A stretch of 64,000 nucleotides of DNA, from positions 87,109,001 to 87,173,000 of the forward strand of contig CM044313.1 of the NCBI GenBank assembly GCA_024291935.2, in the 5' to 3' direction. Below, piece after piece: positions 47,561-58,799 of this stretch. The notes under the pieces were generated by a model. It did not search any database, was not told where the DNA came from, and saw only the letters and a list, made by a program, of their open reading frames with translations. The position numbers and the translations under genes are program-made. This DNA comes from Okapia johnstoni. Lineage: Eukaryota; Chordata; Mammalia; Artiodactyla; Giraffidae. Numbering within the stretch: the stretch's first letter is position 1; each line of letters opens with the position of its first letter.

Positions 47561-48257
47561 GAGACAGCTGATTTCTGTGTTGTACTAAGAAGACATAGAG
47601 TAGGAGAAAAAGAATATAATGTATTTTTTTCACTAGGTGAAGCAAAAAAAAAAAAGGTAGTGCTACAGCAGGGAGGAGAGACTATGAAAGTAAAATAAAT
47701 AAGATGAGTATAGCACTAAAAGACATCCAGATAATGGGGGGGGGGAAGAACAAAAAAACATGGGAACATATAAGCTGAGACGCTACATCATAACCAGATC
47801 CAGAAGAGTGTGGAGCAATAGAAAAGCCAAGTTTAAGGTGGAGACTAGATCACTAAGTACCAAATGGTACCTTGATCTCCCATAGCCTTGATTCAGTGCA
47901 CAAGAAACTAGTATGCCACTTGATGGACACATGTCTTCTGAGAAAACTAATTCACTGCTCAATACTGTGAGGTCATCCAAAGAAGACATAAGGAGACCCA
48001 ACATTTGAAGGAAACAAAGTAAAGATCTGAAATTCTGAAGTGAGAGTTAGCATGACATCCAAAAGGGCCTGGTAGCAATGGACAAGCAATGAGACTCCTC
48101 TCGGAAAGATCACAGGGATGCAATTATGACCATTTACTGTGCCACATATTCCAACAAAGACATAGAAGGAGCCATTTGGATCAAGGTCTTTACCCCTACC
48201 ATCATGAGGATACCGTCCTCAGTAAGAAAGATTAATAAGGTACACATACCCTTAACA
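47561..48257. other. Non-repetitive block of unclear origin
   Basis: More balanced composition than its neighbours, with a (G)10 at 47736-47745 and an A run near 47646. The plus strand at 47800-48240 reads like degraded coding sequence with several stops. I could not match it to a gene, so a decayed retrocopy is only a guess. Confidence 0.35.
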
Positions 48258-48483
48258 GGGCTTCCCTGGTGGCTCAGCTGGTAAAGAACCCACCTGCTAA
48301 CGCAGGATATGCAAGAAAAGTAGGTTCAATTCCTGGATCATAAAGACTCCCTGGAGAAGGAAATGGCAATCCCTTCCAGTATTCTTGTCAGGAAAATTCC
48401 ACAGACAAAGGAGCCTGCCGGGCCACAGTCCATGGGGTCACAAAGAGTAGGACACGACTGAGTATGCCTGCAATCATGCGTTT
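48258..48483 (+). repeat. Bov-tA SINE
   Basis: 'gggcttccctggtggctcag' to 'taggacacgactgagtatgc'. The head is close to consensus. Confidence 0.94.
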
Positions 48484-48522
48484 GCACACGCACACACACA
48501 AGCACACACACACACATACATC
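48484..48522. repeat. (CA)n microsatellite at SINE tail
   Basis: CA-rich tract with CG and AG interruptions, grown from the SINE tail. Confidence 0.85.
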
Positions 48523-49475
48523 CTTGATAGAAAAATGGGATATAAATTAACTGTATTTCACTACTAAGAACTGAGATAATGTGAAAGACATTTGATCTCT
48601 TACAGCAAAATATTTCAGCTTGAAAAACACTGACTGATGATGTAGTCAACTCAATAACAGTGATCAACTGACAATTTGAGAAGTCAACTCAAATAACTAT
48701 ATTATTATGTGCATAGTCAAGTCCAGGTAGAAGACGTATCATAAGTTGAAACTGCATTCAAAGTTTTATCACAGGAAACTATATAAAGAGAAAAAAAGCA
48801 TTAACTTGCTTCTACCAAGAATTATTGGCACTGATTTCTAAACAGGGAAAGAAAATTTAACAAATTGTACCCAAGTAATAGCTTAAAAAGCGTTCATTTA
48901 TTTTCTAAAAAGTGACCAATTATAGATAATGAGTGGCTTACTTTTATCTTAATCCCCCAATATTGTGGGTTTTAGAGTGCAAGGTTTAACTACTATATCC
49001 TGCTAAATTTGTCCCAGATCTTAACCCCTTACTATGTAATTACTTTGTGTTGCCCCTTAGAAAAGCAATTTAATTCAGTATTCTGTTTCTTCTTTCAATA
49101 GGCCAGTAATTTTCTCCTTGCTTTTGGAGTCAGAGAACTATTCAGGTATTTTTAGAAGAGCTATAAAATGTTTAAGAAACTGTAAACAAGACTGCTAATT
49201 TGGGGGAATAAACACATGAGAACTTTTAGCATGGTTACAATTCACTGTAGAATCTTGAAAAGAGGATTCTGTGATTCTAATCAAACTTGCAAATTTATTT
49301 ACTGCTAAACATTTTAGTTATAAATATTTTCTCTGGTTTCTAACAAAGAGCATCCTTGAAAGAAAAGTCTCTATATTTTGAAAACATTTTGTAGGGGGGG
49401 GAGTCAATTTACACTTTGTATTTTTTCCTCATCAAATCCATCTCCATGTTGCTCTAACTGCAGAAGATATGTTGG
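48523..49475. other. AT-rich single-copy DNA
   Basis: A (G)8 run at 49394-49401. Nothing else recognised. Confidence 0.45.
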
Positions 49476-49668
49476 TTCTGTTTAGTCCCTAAGTTGTGTC
49501 TGACTCTGTAGTCCACCAGGCCCCTCTGTCCATGGAATTTTCCTTTCAAGAATACAGGAGTGGGTAGCCATCCCCTTCTCCAGGGGGTCTTCCCGAACCA
49601 GGGATCAAACTCACGTTTTATGCATTGGCAGGCAAATTCTTTATCACTGAGCTACCTGGAAAACCCTA
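49476..49668 (-). repeat. Bov-tA SINE
   Basis: Antisense, 'gtttagtccctaagttgtgt' to 'gagctacctggaaaaccct', with a deletion after 'gactctgta'. Confidence 0.9.
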
Positions 49669-50989
49669 CAGAAAGTATACTCTATTTTTTCAACTCATAT
49701 TTGAATGAATCGAATATTCCTGAACTATTCCAAGAGGTTGCCCAGGGTGGAGTGAAGGTAGGGAGAAAGCATTTAAGCTTTGCCTCTCAATGGCTCCCTC
49801 CCGTATCATAACAGTAGAGACTGCCGCTTCAGGGTATGACTCTCTGGGCAGCCACAGCTTCTCTGACATGAAGAACCAACGCGGGGCAGGGGAGTTGGTG
49901 CAGTTCCAGGCCTCCCCTGCTTTCTTCTCAGACTACCTTATGAACCCTCATCTCTAAGAGACACAACCCTTAGTTTCCAAGGTGATGCCCTGAATTTATT
50001 TTCATAAATTTTGTTTCACTGGAGCTTTCTGACACTGAGATATTTAGGTCACTCGAAGTAAACATCATGCCTTCTCTATTGGCTTTCACTAGCATTGGAA
50101 CCCTGTTTGACCTCTATCCTAGATTTAACAGGTTCCTTTTGGGTGGGATCCGCCTCCTTTGTGGAGTGACTATTCCACTAAGACTAGATCCTTCCTATCT
50201 CCCAGTTTTTCCCAACCATGGCTCAAGGACTTGTGAGGACATGTGGGGCTCCAATTTTGATACTTTTTTTTTGGAAATATCTCAGATTACTGTTGTCTCA
50301 TACTTACTCTGCAGAAGGAGATTTTTAAGTTTGTTGTGCTTCTGGGAAAGTTCCAAAATTCAGAACTGAACTGTTTCCATGTCTTACAGATACCAAAAAT
50401 CTTTATAGGCATGACTTTATATCAATTTATATGGGGAAAATAATTTTCCAAAGGATTCTTGGGATGTTACAGGGATCTCAAATTTTATAGGTTGAATTCT
50501 TATCTAGAATTTGGTACTATTTCCTACAGGACCATGTGGAATCTTCAATTTAAATCATAAAGTCTCAGAAAAACAGAAGGGTACTTTCATGTCATTTAGT
50601 TAAAATGCCTAGCAAACTAACAAGGCATTGCTAGTTGCTAACTAAAATATAGTTTGCACATATTCTAGGAATTTTTAGAGTCTACTTCTGGCATCCTATA
50701 TATTTGATTATAGCTTGTACTTTCCTGTAAGCTGTCATACATCATAAATGATTCAAATAAAGTTTGATAAACTGCATGTCAACTTCACAGAATAATATAC
50801 TTTTGAGAGTAAAAAATGTATTCTCTTTACCATTATTGGTCTAGTACATAGAAAATCACATGGAATAAAATTCATGGACATGAAACAGTCCTCCTCCACC
50901 CATCAACCACCTTAAAACTTGCATTCTCTCAATAATCTCATCATATGTTTTCCCTTATATGTCTTATGAATTTTTACACTGTATATATT
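49669..50989. other. GC-richer single-copy DNA
   Basis: 49800-50300 is the most GC-balanced single-copy region in the window. A 100-residue open frame at 50067-50369 has no known domain, and I do not call it a gene. Confidence 0.4.
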
Positions 50990-51142
50990 TTAATTATCAT
51001 TTCATGCATACAGCTGCTAGAAATACACCTCATGTGGGCTGGAATATTTGCGGGGTTTTGCACATTATGTCTTGTGTAGTGTCTGTCTGTTGTGTAGCAG
51101 GTGCTCAATACATATTTATTTTATGAACAAATGAATGTAGAG
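50990..51142 (+). repeat. L2 LINE 3' tail
   Basis: 'cttgtgtagtgtctgtctgt' and 'agcaggtgctcaatacatat' then 'ttattttatgaacaaatgaa' follow the L2 3' terminus order. Confidence 0.65.
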
Positions 51143-51649
51143 AGAAAAAATGAGTCAGTGAGACAGAAGGTAAAAGAGTTTACATGTGAACAAGCATTTA
51201 TAAAGATATTTGAAAAAAGGAGAGCTTAAGCAAATTTATTTTTTCTTGAACTTTATACCACTGGTTACAAAACAATCCCCTATCGACTTCTTTTGTTTGG
51301 CTGAAACACTGTTTTTTTCTTTTTTTTTTGGAAGAAGGAGGGATATGCTGCTGCCAACTGACTCCAGGATAAAAACAAGCAAACAAATGAACAAACCAGA
51401 TTTTTTGGCTGGTTTAGAAAATGCAATATCTGGACACATTCAGCACTATTGAATCACCGGATTAGAACTGACCCTTCAATTTGCCACACATCTTACAACA
51501 TTTGGCTCTCTTTGTTTAGTTATGTTTCTTTGCTGAACATTATAGAAACTTAAATTAGTTATCTGGACCCTACCGAGAGATTGAATAGTTGCAATTACAC
51601 ATTATTTTTAGAACACTAGTTACTATTTTGTAAGACATTATTGCATTAA
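51143..51649. other. AT-rich single-copy DNA
   Basis: T-rich tract at 51310-51330. Overlapping open frames on both strands share no known motif. Confidence 0.45.
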
Positions 51650-52390
51650 TCTGCTATTGCTGAATGATGAATTACTACACATTTAGCAGCTGAAAAGATT
51701 ATCTTTATTAGCTCATGGTTTTCATGAATCAGAAGTCTAGGCACAGGTTAGCAAGATCCTCAGTTCAGATTCTCAAAAGGCTAAAATCAAGGCACCTTCT
51801 GGGATTGCAGTCCCATCTGAGAGTCTTAGTCTCAACCTTTTCAGGTTGTTGGCAGATGTCATCTCCTTGTAGATGAAGAAGCTGTAGAACTCGGGCCCCA
51901 CATATATGCAGTTCTATGTGGAGTTCACTGACATGGCCATTTGTTTCTTTCCTGGAGTTCAGCAGGAGAATCTCTCAAAAATTCACCTTCCTTTCCAACA
52001 TCATGTGATTAGGTCAGGCCCACCCAGAGTAATCTTCTATTTGATGAACAAAAGTTAACTGATAAGTACCCTAATCAAGGGAGTCCATCATATATATTCA
52101 AGGGTTCTTCCCACCCTCAGTATGAAAGTATAAAAAGTGAAAGTCACTCAATCATGTCCAACTCTTTGCAACCCCACGGATTATACATGGAAATTCTCTA
52201 GGCCAGAATACTGGAGTGGGTAGCCTTTCCCTTCTCCAGGGGATCTTCCCAACCCAGGGATTGAACCCAGGTCTCCCAAATTGCAGGTGGATTCTTTACC
52301 AGCTGAGCCACAAGGAAAGCCCTCCCACCCTCAAGGAAAGGGAATTATATAAAGGTCATAGGAGATCATCTCAGAATTCTCCCTATCTAA
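51650..52390 (-). mobile_element. Old LTR-type mammalian repeat (MaLR-like), with nested SINE
   Basis: Antisense: 'attaatctgctattgctgaa', 'agcagctgaaaagattatct', 'aggctaaaatcaaggcacct', 'catgtgattaggtcaggccc', and after the SINE 'atcatctcagaattctccct'. The order matches a common mammalian LTR family; the exact name is uncertain. Confidence 0.6.
52120..52322 (-). repeat. Bov-tA SINE
   Basis: Antisense full-length copy, 'aaaagtgaaagtcactcaat' to 'agccacaaggaaagccc'. A perfect 11-bp duplication 'tcccaccctca' (52109-52119 and 52323-52333) flanks it. It sits inside the LTR-type repeat. Confidence 0.95.
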
Positions 52391-53105
52391 TAAAACAAGG
52401 CCTGGGACTGAATGTTATTAACAAGTTTCCAGAGTCGTAAACCTTAAAGCTTATAAAAAATGTGATGCTAGTGTTTCTTAGAATAAGATTTGGAAAAAAA
52501 CATATTGTCATGGGGCAATCACTCATTTGAAACTACAAACATCATTGCTTCTACTCTAGTGAAATTAAGTCAGCTCATGAAGCTCTGTCATTGTACCCCA
52601 CACAGGCATACAGTTTAACATAGGATGATTACACCTAAGGAAAGTTTTGAGTGTAACATTTGAAAGTTGTGCAGGATATGTATAAAATTGGTGATTTTGC
52701 ATTTATCAGTTGCCCTAACAGAGATGATTTGGTGATTTATGATACCCCCCACATCCTTAGATTACTCATGTCAATTTCTTCAGGTTTTGCACTACAAGTT
52801 TACACATATTCCCTGCTACTTAATTTACAGTGTACATTTTTGTTTGCTTCTCACCATATGCAAAGATAGTTATCACTCTCTTTTCCAGAATACACACCTT
52901 TTTAAGATTTTTGAAAACTGCTTTTATTGTTTTTGAAGATTCTGTCTCATTTCTTTGCAAGTCAAGCAACCATCCTACAAGTTCACCTTATCACTCAGGC
53001 TCACTCATACAAATTATCATTAGTCTTTCTTTTTTTAAATATAGTATTATCTTTGAACCACAGAATTCACATTATCACTGCTCTATTCCCAGAGAGAGTA
53101 AAGGA
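52391..53105. other. Single-copy DNA
   Basis: No repeat recognised. Overlapping hydrophobic open frames at 52660-53154 come from T-rich sequence and are not called. Confidence 0.45.
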
Positions 53106-53137
53106 TGAAAGACTTTCAGTTCAGTTCAGTTGCTCAG

Positions 53138-53736
53138 TCATGTCCGACTCTTAGCGACCCCATGAATCACAGCACACCAGGGTTTGCTCTCCATCACCAA
53201 CTCCCGGAGTTTATCCAAACTCATGTCCATGAAGTTGGTGATGCCATCCAGCCATCTCATCCTCTGTCGTTCCCTTCTCCTCCCGGCCATAATCCTTCCC
53301 AGCATCAGTGTCTTTTCCAATGAGTCAGCTCTTTGCATCAGGTGGCCAAGGTATTGGAGTTTCAGCTTCAACATCAGTCCTTCCAATGACAACTCAGGAC
53401 TGATCTCCTTTAGGATGGACTGGTTGGATCCCTTGCAGTCCAAGGGACTCTCAAGAGTCTTATCAAACACCACAGTTCAAAAGCATCAATTCTTTGGCAC
53501 TCAGCTTTCTTCACTGTCCAACACTCACATCCATACATGACTACTGGAAAAACCATAGCCTTGACTAGACGGACCTTTGTTGAAAAAGTAATGTCTTTGC
53601 TTTTTAATATGCTGTCTAGGTGGGGCATAAATTTCCTTCCAAGGAATAAGTGTCTTTTAATTTCATTGCTGAGATTACCATGTGATTTTGGAGCCCCCCA
53701 AAATAAAGTCTGACACTGTTTCCACTGTTTCCCCAT
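53138..53736 (-). pseudogene. BovB carboxy-terminal region
   Basis: Two overlapping frames, 53410-53736 (LGRKFMPHLDSILKSKDITF and the cysteine-containing VVMYGCECWTVKKAE) and 53138-53473 ([20 protein letters not shown] through [20 protein letters not shown]). Together they cover the end of the BovB protein with a frameshift between them. Confidence 0.88.
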
Positions 53737-53956
53737 CTATTTTCTGAAGTGATGGGACCAGATGCCATGATCTTAATTTTCTAAATGTTGAGTTCTAAGC
53801 CAACTTTTTCACTCTCCTCTTTCACTTTCATCAAGAGGCTCTTTAGTTCTTCTTCACTTTCTCCCATAAGGGTGGTGTCATCTGCATATCTGAGGTTATT
53901 GATATTTCTCCCAGCAATCTTGATTCCATCTTGTGTTTCTTCCAGCCCAGTGTTTC

Positions 53957-55208
53957 TCATGATTTAATCTGCATGGAAGTTAAATAAGTAGGGTGACATA
54001 TACAGCCTTGATGTACTCCTTTTCCTATGTGGAACCAATCTGTTGTTCCATGTCCAGTTTTAACTGTTTCTTCCTGACCTGCATACAGGTTTCTCAAGAG
54101 GCAGGTCAGGTGGTCTGGTATTGCCATCTCCTTCAGAATTTTCCACAGTTTGTTGTGATCCACACAGACAAAGGCTTTGGCATAGTCAATAAAGCAGAAA
54201 TAGATGTTTTTCTGGAACGCTCTTGCTTTTTCGATGATCTAGCAGATGTTGGCAATTTGATCTCTGGTTCCTCTGCCCTTTCTAAAACCAGCTTGAACAT
54301 CTGGAAGTTCACAGTTCACGTATTGTTGAAGACTGGCTTGGAGAATTTTGAGCATTACTTTACTAGTGTGTGAGATGAGTGCAATTGTGTGGTAGTTTGA
54401 GTGTTCTTTGGCATTGCCTTTCTGGGATTGGAATGACAAGTGACCTTTTCCAGTCCTATGGCCACTGCTGAGTTTTCCAAATTTGCTGGCATATTGAGTG
54501 CAGCACTTTCACAGCATCGTCTTTCAGGATTTGAAATAGCTCAACTGGAATTCCATCACCTCCACTAGCTTTGTTTGTAGTGATATTTTCTAAGGCCCAC
54601 TTGACTTCACATTCCAGGATGTCTGGCTCTAGGTGAGTGATCACACCATCGTGATTATCTGGGTCATGAAGATCTTTTTTGTACAGTTCTTCTGTGTATT
54701 CTTGCCACCTCTTCTTAATATCTTCTGCTTCTGTTAGGTCCATACCATTTCTGTCCTTTATCGAGCCCATCTTTGCATGAAATATTCCCTTGGTATCTCT
54801 AATTTTCCTGAAGAGGTCTGCAGTCTTTCCCATTCTATTGTTTTCCTCTATTTCTTTGCATTGATTGCCGAGAAAGGCTTTCTTATCTCTCCTTGCTCTT
54901 CTTTGGAACTCTGCATTCAAATTGGAATATCTTTCCTTTTCTCCTTTGCTTTTCGCTTCTCTTCTTTTCACAGCTATTTGTAAGGCCTCCTCAGACAGCC
55001 ATTTTGCTTTTTTGCATTTGTTTTTATTGGAGATGGTCTTGATCCCTGTTTCCTGTACAATGCCACGAACCTCTGTCCCTAGTTCATCAGGCACTCTGTC
55101 TAGCAGATCTTGTTCCTTAAATCTATTCCTCACTTCCACTGTATAATCATAAGGAATTTGATTTAGGTCATACCTGAATGGTCTAGTGGTTTTCCCTACT
55201 TTCCTCAA
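53957..55208 (-). pseudogene. BovB linker and reverse transcriptase, broken
   Basis: A 250-residue open stretch (54456-55208) spans the lysine/arginine-rich linker (VKRREAKSKGEKERYSNLNA, GSIKDRNGMDLTEAEDIKKR) and the RT start NKASGGDGIPVELFQILKDD. It then stops. A second piece (54239-54439) has the PDVQAGFRKGRGTRDQIAN block. A third (53957-54163) has the DHNKLWKILKEMAIPDHLT block and GVHQGCI; the frame is lost before the Y-x-D-D box. Enzyme role: target-primed reverse transcription of LINE RNA. Confidence 0.9.
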
Positions 55209-55432
55209 TATCAGTCTGAATTTGGCAATAAGGAGTTTATAATCTGAGCCACAGTCAGCTCCCGGTCTTGTTTTTGCTGACTGTATAGAGCTTCTCCATC
55301 TTTGGCTGCAAAGAATATAATCAATGCGATTACGGTGCTGAGCATCTGATGATGTCCATGTGTCGAGTCTTCTCTTGTGTTCTTGGAAGAGGGTGTTTGC
55401 TATGACCAGTGCGTTCTCTTGGCAAAACTCTG

Positions 55433-55981
55433 TTAACTTTGCCCTGCTTCATTCTGTACTCCAAGGCCAAATTTGCCTGTTACTCCAGGTGTTTCTTGAC
55501 TTCCTACTTTTGCATTCCAGTCCCCTATAATGAAAAGGACATCTTTTTTGGGTGTTAGTTCTAGAAGGTCTTGTAGGTCTTCATAGAACCATTCATTCTC
55601 ACCTTCTTCAGCGTTACTGCTCGGGGCATAGACTTGGATTACCGTGATATTGAATGGTTTGCTTGGAAACAAATAGAGATCATTCTTTCGTTTTTGAGAT
55701 TGCATCCAAGTACTGCATTTCAGACTCTTTTGTTGACCATGATGGCTACTCCATTTCTTCTAAGAGATTCCTGCCCACAGTAGTAGATATAATGGTCATG
55801 TGAGTTAAATTCTGCTATTCCAGTCCATCTTAGTTCACTGATTCCTAGAATGTCGATGTTCACTCTTGTCATCTCCTGTTTGACCACTTCCAATTTGCCT
55901 TGATTCATGGACCTAACATTCCAGGTTCCTTTACAGCATCGAACCTTGCTTCTATCACCATTCCCATCCACAACTGGGTGT
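55433..55981 (-). pseudogene. BovB apurinic/apyrimidinic-type endonuclease domain
   Basis: Two open pieces. The first (from 55981 down to 55720) carries GTWNVRSMNQGKLEVVKQEM, DILGISELRWTGIAEFNS and YIYYCGQESLRRNGVAIMVN. The second (55705-55433) carries ITVIQVYAPSSNAEEGENEW and the catalytic-type FIIGDWNAKVG motif. The start is lost to 5' truncation; the first few residues of the open frame (55982-56004) come from flanking DNA. This domain nicks the target for LINE insertion. Inactive here because of the frame breaks. Confidence 0.9.
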
Positions 55982-55992
55982 TGAAAGACTTT

Positions 55993-56450
55993 AGTACTTC
56001 CCAATTAGCAACCACTTAATAATTTATTTCCTGGGATATTTTACTTTAAAATACTTTGCTTTTAGATGTTTCCATTATTATTATTATTAATACATTATTT
56101 TTAAGTATGAACAAAATGTTTCAATGCAGAATGTATGATAAGGATGAGACTTCTCAAGTGAATCTACAGGCAAAGTCCATGGTTAGGAATTATGGTTCTA
56201 AAAACTATGCACTGAATTATGCTAAGAAGCAAAATGTGGAAAGATCATAATTCAACTCTTGTTACAAGAAACTGTGCTAGAACTTCAAAAGAAGGAATAA
56301 AATTCATTTGAAACAAATATCCTACCGGTTTGAAAGATTTTTTTTCTTTATAGAGATCTAAAACATATAGCCACTTGTATTCACCACTTTAGCCATGTGA
56401 TGTGGGAGTCTGAGTTTCATAAAATTATGGTGATAGTTAACATTATAATT
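55993..56450. other. AT-rich single-copy DNA
   Basis: An (ATT)n patch at 56073-56092. No gene recognised. Confidence 0.45.
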
Positions 56451-56665
56451 GGGCTTCCAGGTGGCACAGTGGTAAAGAATCTGCCCATCAATGCAGGAAT
56501 TGGAGGAGACATGGTTTAGGTCCCTGGTTCAGGAAGATTCACTAGAGTAGGGAATGGCAACCCTCTCCTGTATCCTGGTCTGTAAAATTCCATGGACAAA
56601 GGAGCCTGGTGGGCTTCTGTTCATGGGGTCACAAAGAGGTGGACATGACTGAGCATGCTTGCCCA
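56451..56665 (+). repeat. Bov-tA SINE
   Basis: Full copy, 'gggcttccaggtggcacagt' to 'gtggacatgactgagcatgc'. Diverged. Confidence 0.93.
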
Positions 56666-57066
56666 ATATTATACTTAGATACTATAATTTATCTAAAGCT
56701 AACCGCTGTATCTGAAATTTAAGATCATTTTGAAAACTCTATTATATATATCATTTGCATTTCATCTGGTTGTAAAGTATGTTTACACAAATGGTATCCT
56801 GTGTATTCTTACTGATTCTATTTGGTTTGAAGTATTCTGGAATGTTGCATTAAAAATATGGTGTACCACCATGATAGAAAATAAAGAAATGACTATTTAC
56901 TTAATAGAATTAAGCAAAATGTTATGAAACACATTTCACTATATTTTTGATGTTTAACAGTAACTCCTAATCTAACTATTGTTATATGGAAATGTTAGAG
57001 TTTGAAGTGCTTTTTTTAAAACATGTTAAGCCCTACATGTATTTGTACTGTTTCCTATATGATGAC
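56666..57066. other. AT-rich single-copy DNA
   Basis: Nothing recognised. Confidence 0.45.
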
Positions 57067-57295
57067 TGAAAGTGAAAGTGTTAGTCGCTTAGTTGTGTCC
57101 AACTCTTTGCAACCCCATGGGCTGTATGGACTATAGCCTGTCAGGCTCCTCTGTCCATGGACTTCTCCAGACAAGAATACTGGAGTGGGTTGCCATTTCC
57201 ATTTCCAGGGGATCTTCCTGACCCAGGGATCGAACCGAGGTTTCCTGCATTGTAGGCAGATTCTTTACCATCTGAGTCACCAGGGAAGTCCCTTT
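57067..57295 (-). repeat. Bov-tA SINE
   Basis: Antisense full copy, 'tgaaagtgaaagtgttagtc' to 'gtcaccagggaagtcccttt'. A perfect 9-bp duplication 'tatgatgac' flanks it (57058-57066 and 57296-57304). Confidence 0.95.
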
Positions 57296-57304
57296 TATGA
57301 TGAC

Positions 57305-57881
57305 CATTGCTTTCCTAAAATGTACATCCAAGGTGATTCTTATAGTTTCCTTTGATGACAGGCCTTAGATACTGTCAAATATCCCACTGATATATAGAAA
57401 CCATATTTACTGGAGATTTTGGCCAATAATTCTGAGAATAATTGGTATGAACTGAAAAAAAAAAAAACCTATAGAGTTAATGAGCAACACAATTTTGGGC
57501 AACAAAATTGGTACTATTGTTAATAATGCCCAGTGTGTTGATCTTGCTATATATTAGTATAAGCTCTCTAGTTTTCCAGGATACTCTGAAATTCCTAATA
57601 TATTTTAAAATATTTACAAATTATCTTTTCTGCTTTATGTAGGCACAGTAAATCCTGTTGTAGGTAATTGAGAACCTAAACAAATGGGAGTGCTTATTAA
57701 ACAAGGTTTGTGTCTATAAATAATTTTAAATATATCCATATCTGAATACAATTCTATTTTATCTCTTCCATTAAAATAGACATATATATATATATATGTT
57801 TATGTTTAATTCATATTGTCTTTTGTATTCATAACATTTTGCCATGAAACTAGCATGTAAAAACAATATAAATGTAATATC
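57305..57881. other. AT-rich single-copy DNA
   Basis: Short (TA)n at 57782-57797. Nothing else recognised. Confidence 0.45.
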
Positions 57882-58035
57882 TCACTGTTTATGGCTCAGA
57901 AGACCATGGGGCAGAGGTTCACTTGGGTCTGCTGCTTAGGATCCCACAAGGCTGCAGTCAAGATATTGGTAGAGCTTTGATCCTGTCTGCAAGTTTACCC
58001 TCCAATTTAGCCAATTACCATGGGCTCCAAGCCTC
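57882..58035 (-). mobile_element. Fragment of the same LTR-type repeat as 51650-52390
   Basis: Antisense 'tttatggctcagaagaccat', 'ggtctgctgcttaggatccc' and 'acaaggctgcagtcaagata' follow the family order. Truncated on both sides. Confidence 0.5.
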
Positions 58036-58075
58036 ACTTGTTGTTTGGTGACTTGTTGTTTGGTAAGTAAGTGAG

Positions 58076-58296
58076 GAGCTTCCCAGGTGGCTCAGTGGTA
58101 AAAATCTGCCTGCCAATGCAGGAGACCCTGGAGACATGGGTTCAACCCTTGGGTTGGGAAAATTCCCCGGAAGAGGAAATGGCAACCAACTCCATTATTA
58201 TTGCTGAAAATTCTATGGACAGAGGAGGCTGGCGGGTTATAGTCCATGGGGTCACAAAGACTCAAACACGACTGAGCACACACACACACATACACA
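58076..58296 (+). repeat. Bov-tA SINE with CA tail
   Basis: 'gagcttcccaggtggctcag' to 'caaacacgactgagcacaca'. A 14-bp duplication 'ggtaagtaagtgag'/'ggtaagtaagagag' (58062-58075 and 58297-58310) flanks it. A 14-bp tandem repeat ('acttgttgtttggt') lies just upstream at 58036-58064. Confidence 0.95.
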
Positions 58297-58310
58297 GGTA
58301 AGTAAGAGAG

Positions 58311-58799
58311 ATCTTTGGACTGTAGGGTTTGTATGAACCAAACTCAGTGACATTTGGGCCACAGCATTTGCCATATTTGGTTGAAATAATGGCTTTCTTG
58401 GAGAGTTTAAACCTCTGGATCCCAAAGCAGTGAAAGCACTCAGACCAGTAGTAATAAGACCAATAGTTAAGAGCATGCTGTGCAGATAGACTTGATATAC
58501 TTTTGTTTTCTGATATTGATATCTCTCCAGCACATATTATAACCAATTAAAGTAATATACTAATGTGTGGTTTATAATTATGAATATAAATTGCTGAGTT
58601 TATTATAACTATAATAATAATTACATATTTTATAATAATAATACAGTAAAATTAATATAAATGTTGAGTTTATTACTATTTATGAATGTGACTTTCCTTA
58701 TAAAGCAGAGTTTTTAAATCCCCCTTTTTGGTAGCTTATACTGTCTATGGAAATGTTTCTGGAGGACTCACTGTAGTTTGTTGGAGGAAATTTGAGGGA
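58311..58799. other. AT-rich single-copy DNA
   Basis: Low-complexity (TAA)n/(TA)n at 58598-58660. Nothing else recognised. Confidence 0.45.

Larger units (their letters stand above)
53117..55981 (-). mobile_element. BovB LINE, 2.87 kb, 5'-truncated, with target duplication
   Basis: RTE-class LINE on the minus strand. The BovB terminal repeat 'tcagttcagttcag' starts at 53117; homology ends at 'cccatccacaactgggtg' (55981). A perfect 11-bp duplication 'tgaaagacttt' (53106-53116 and 55982-55992) proves a single insertion. The 5' UTR is absent, but nearly all of the coding region is present in broken frames: endonuclease 55433-56004, linker and start of RT 54456-55208, RT core 53957-54439, carboxy-terminal region 53138-53736. 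Confidence 0.97.

Noticed and set aside
47783..48004. 73-residue minus-strand open frame
   Set aside because: Leucine/serine-rich with no family resemblance; the opposite strand looks equally coding-like.
50067..50369. 100-residue open frame in GC-richer DNA
   Set aside because: No domain, no splice or promoter context visible, and the length is compatible with chance. Mentioned only as part of the single-copy block.
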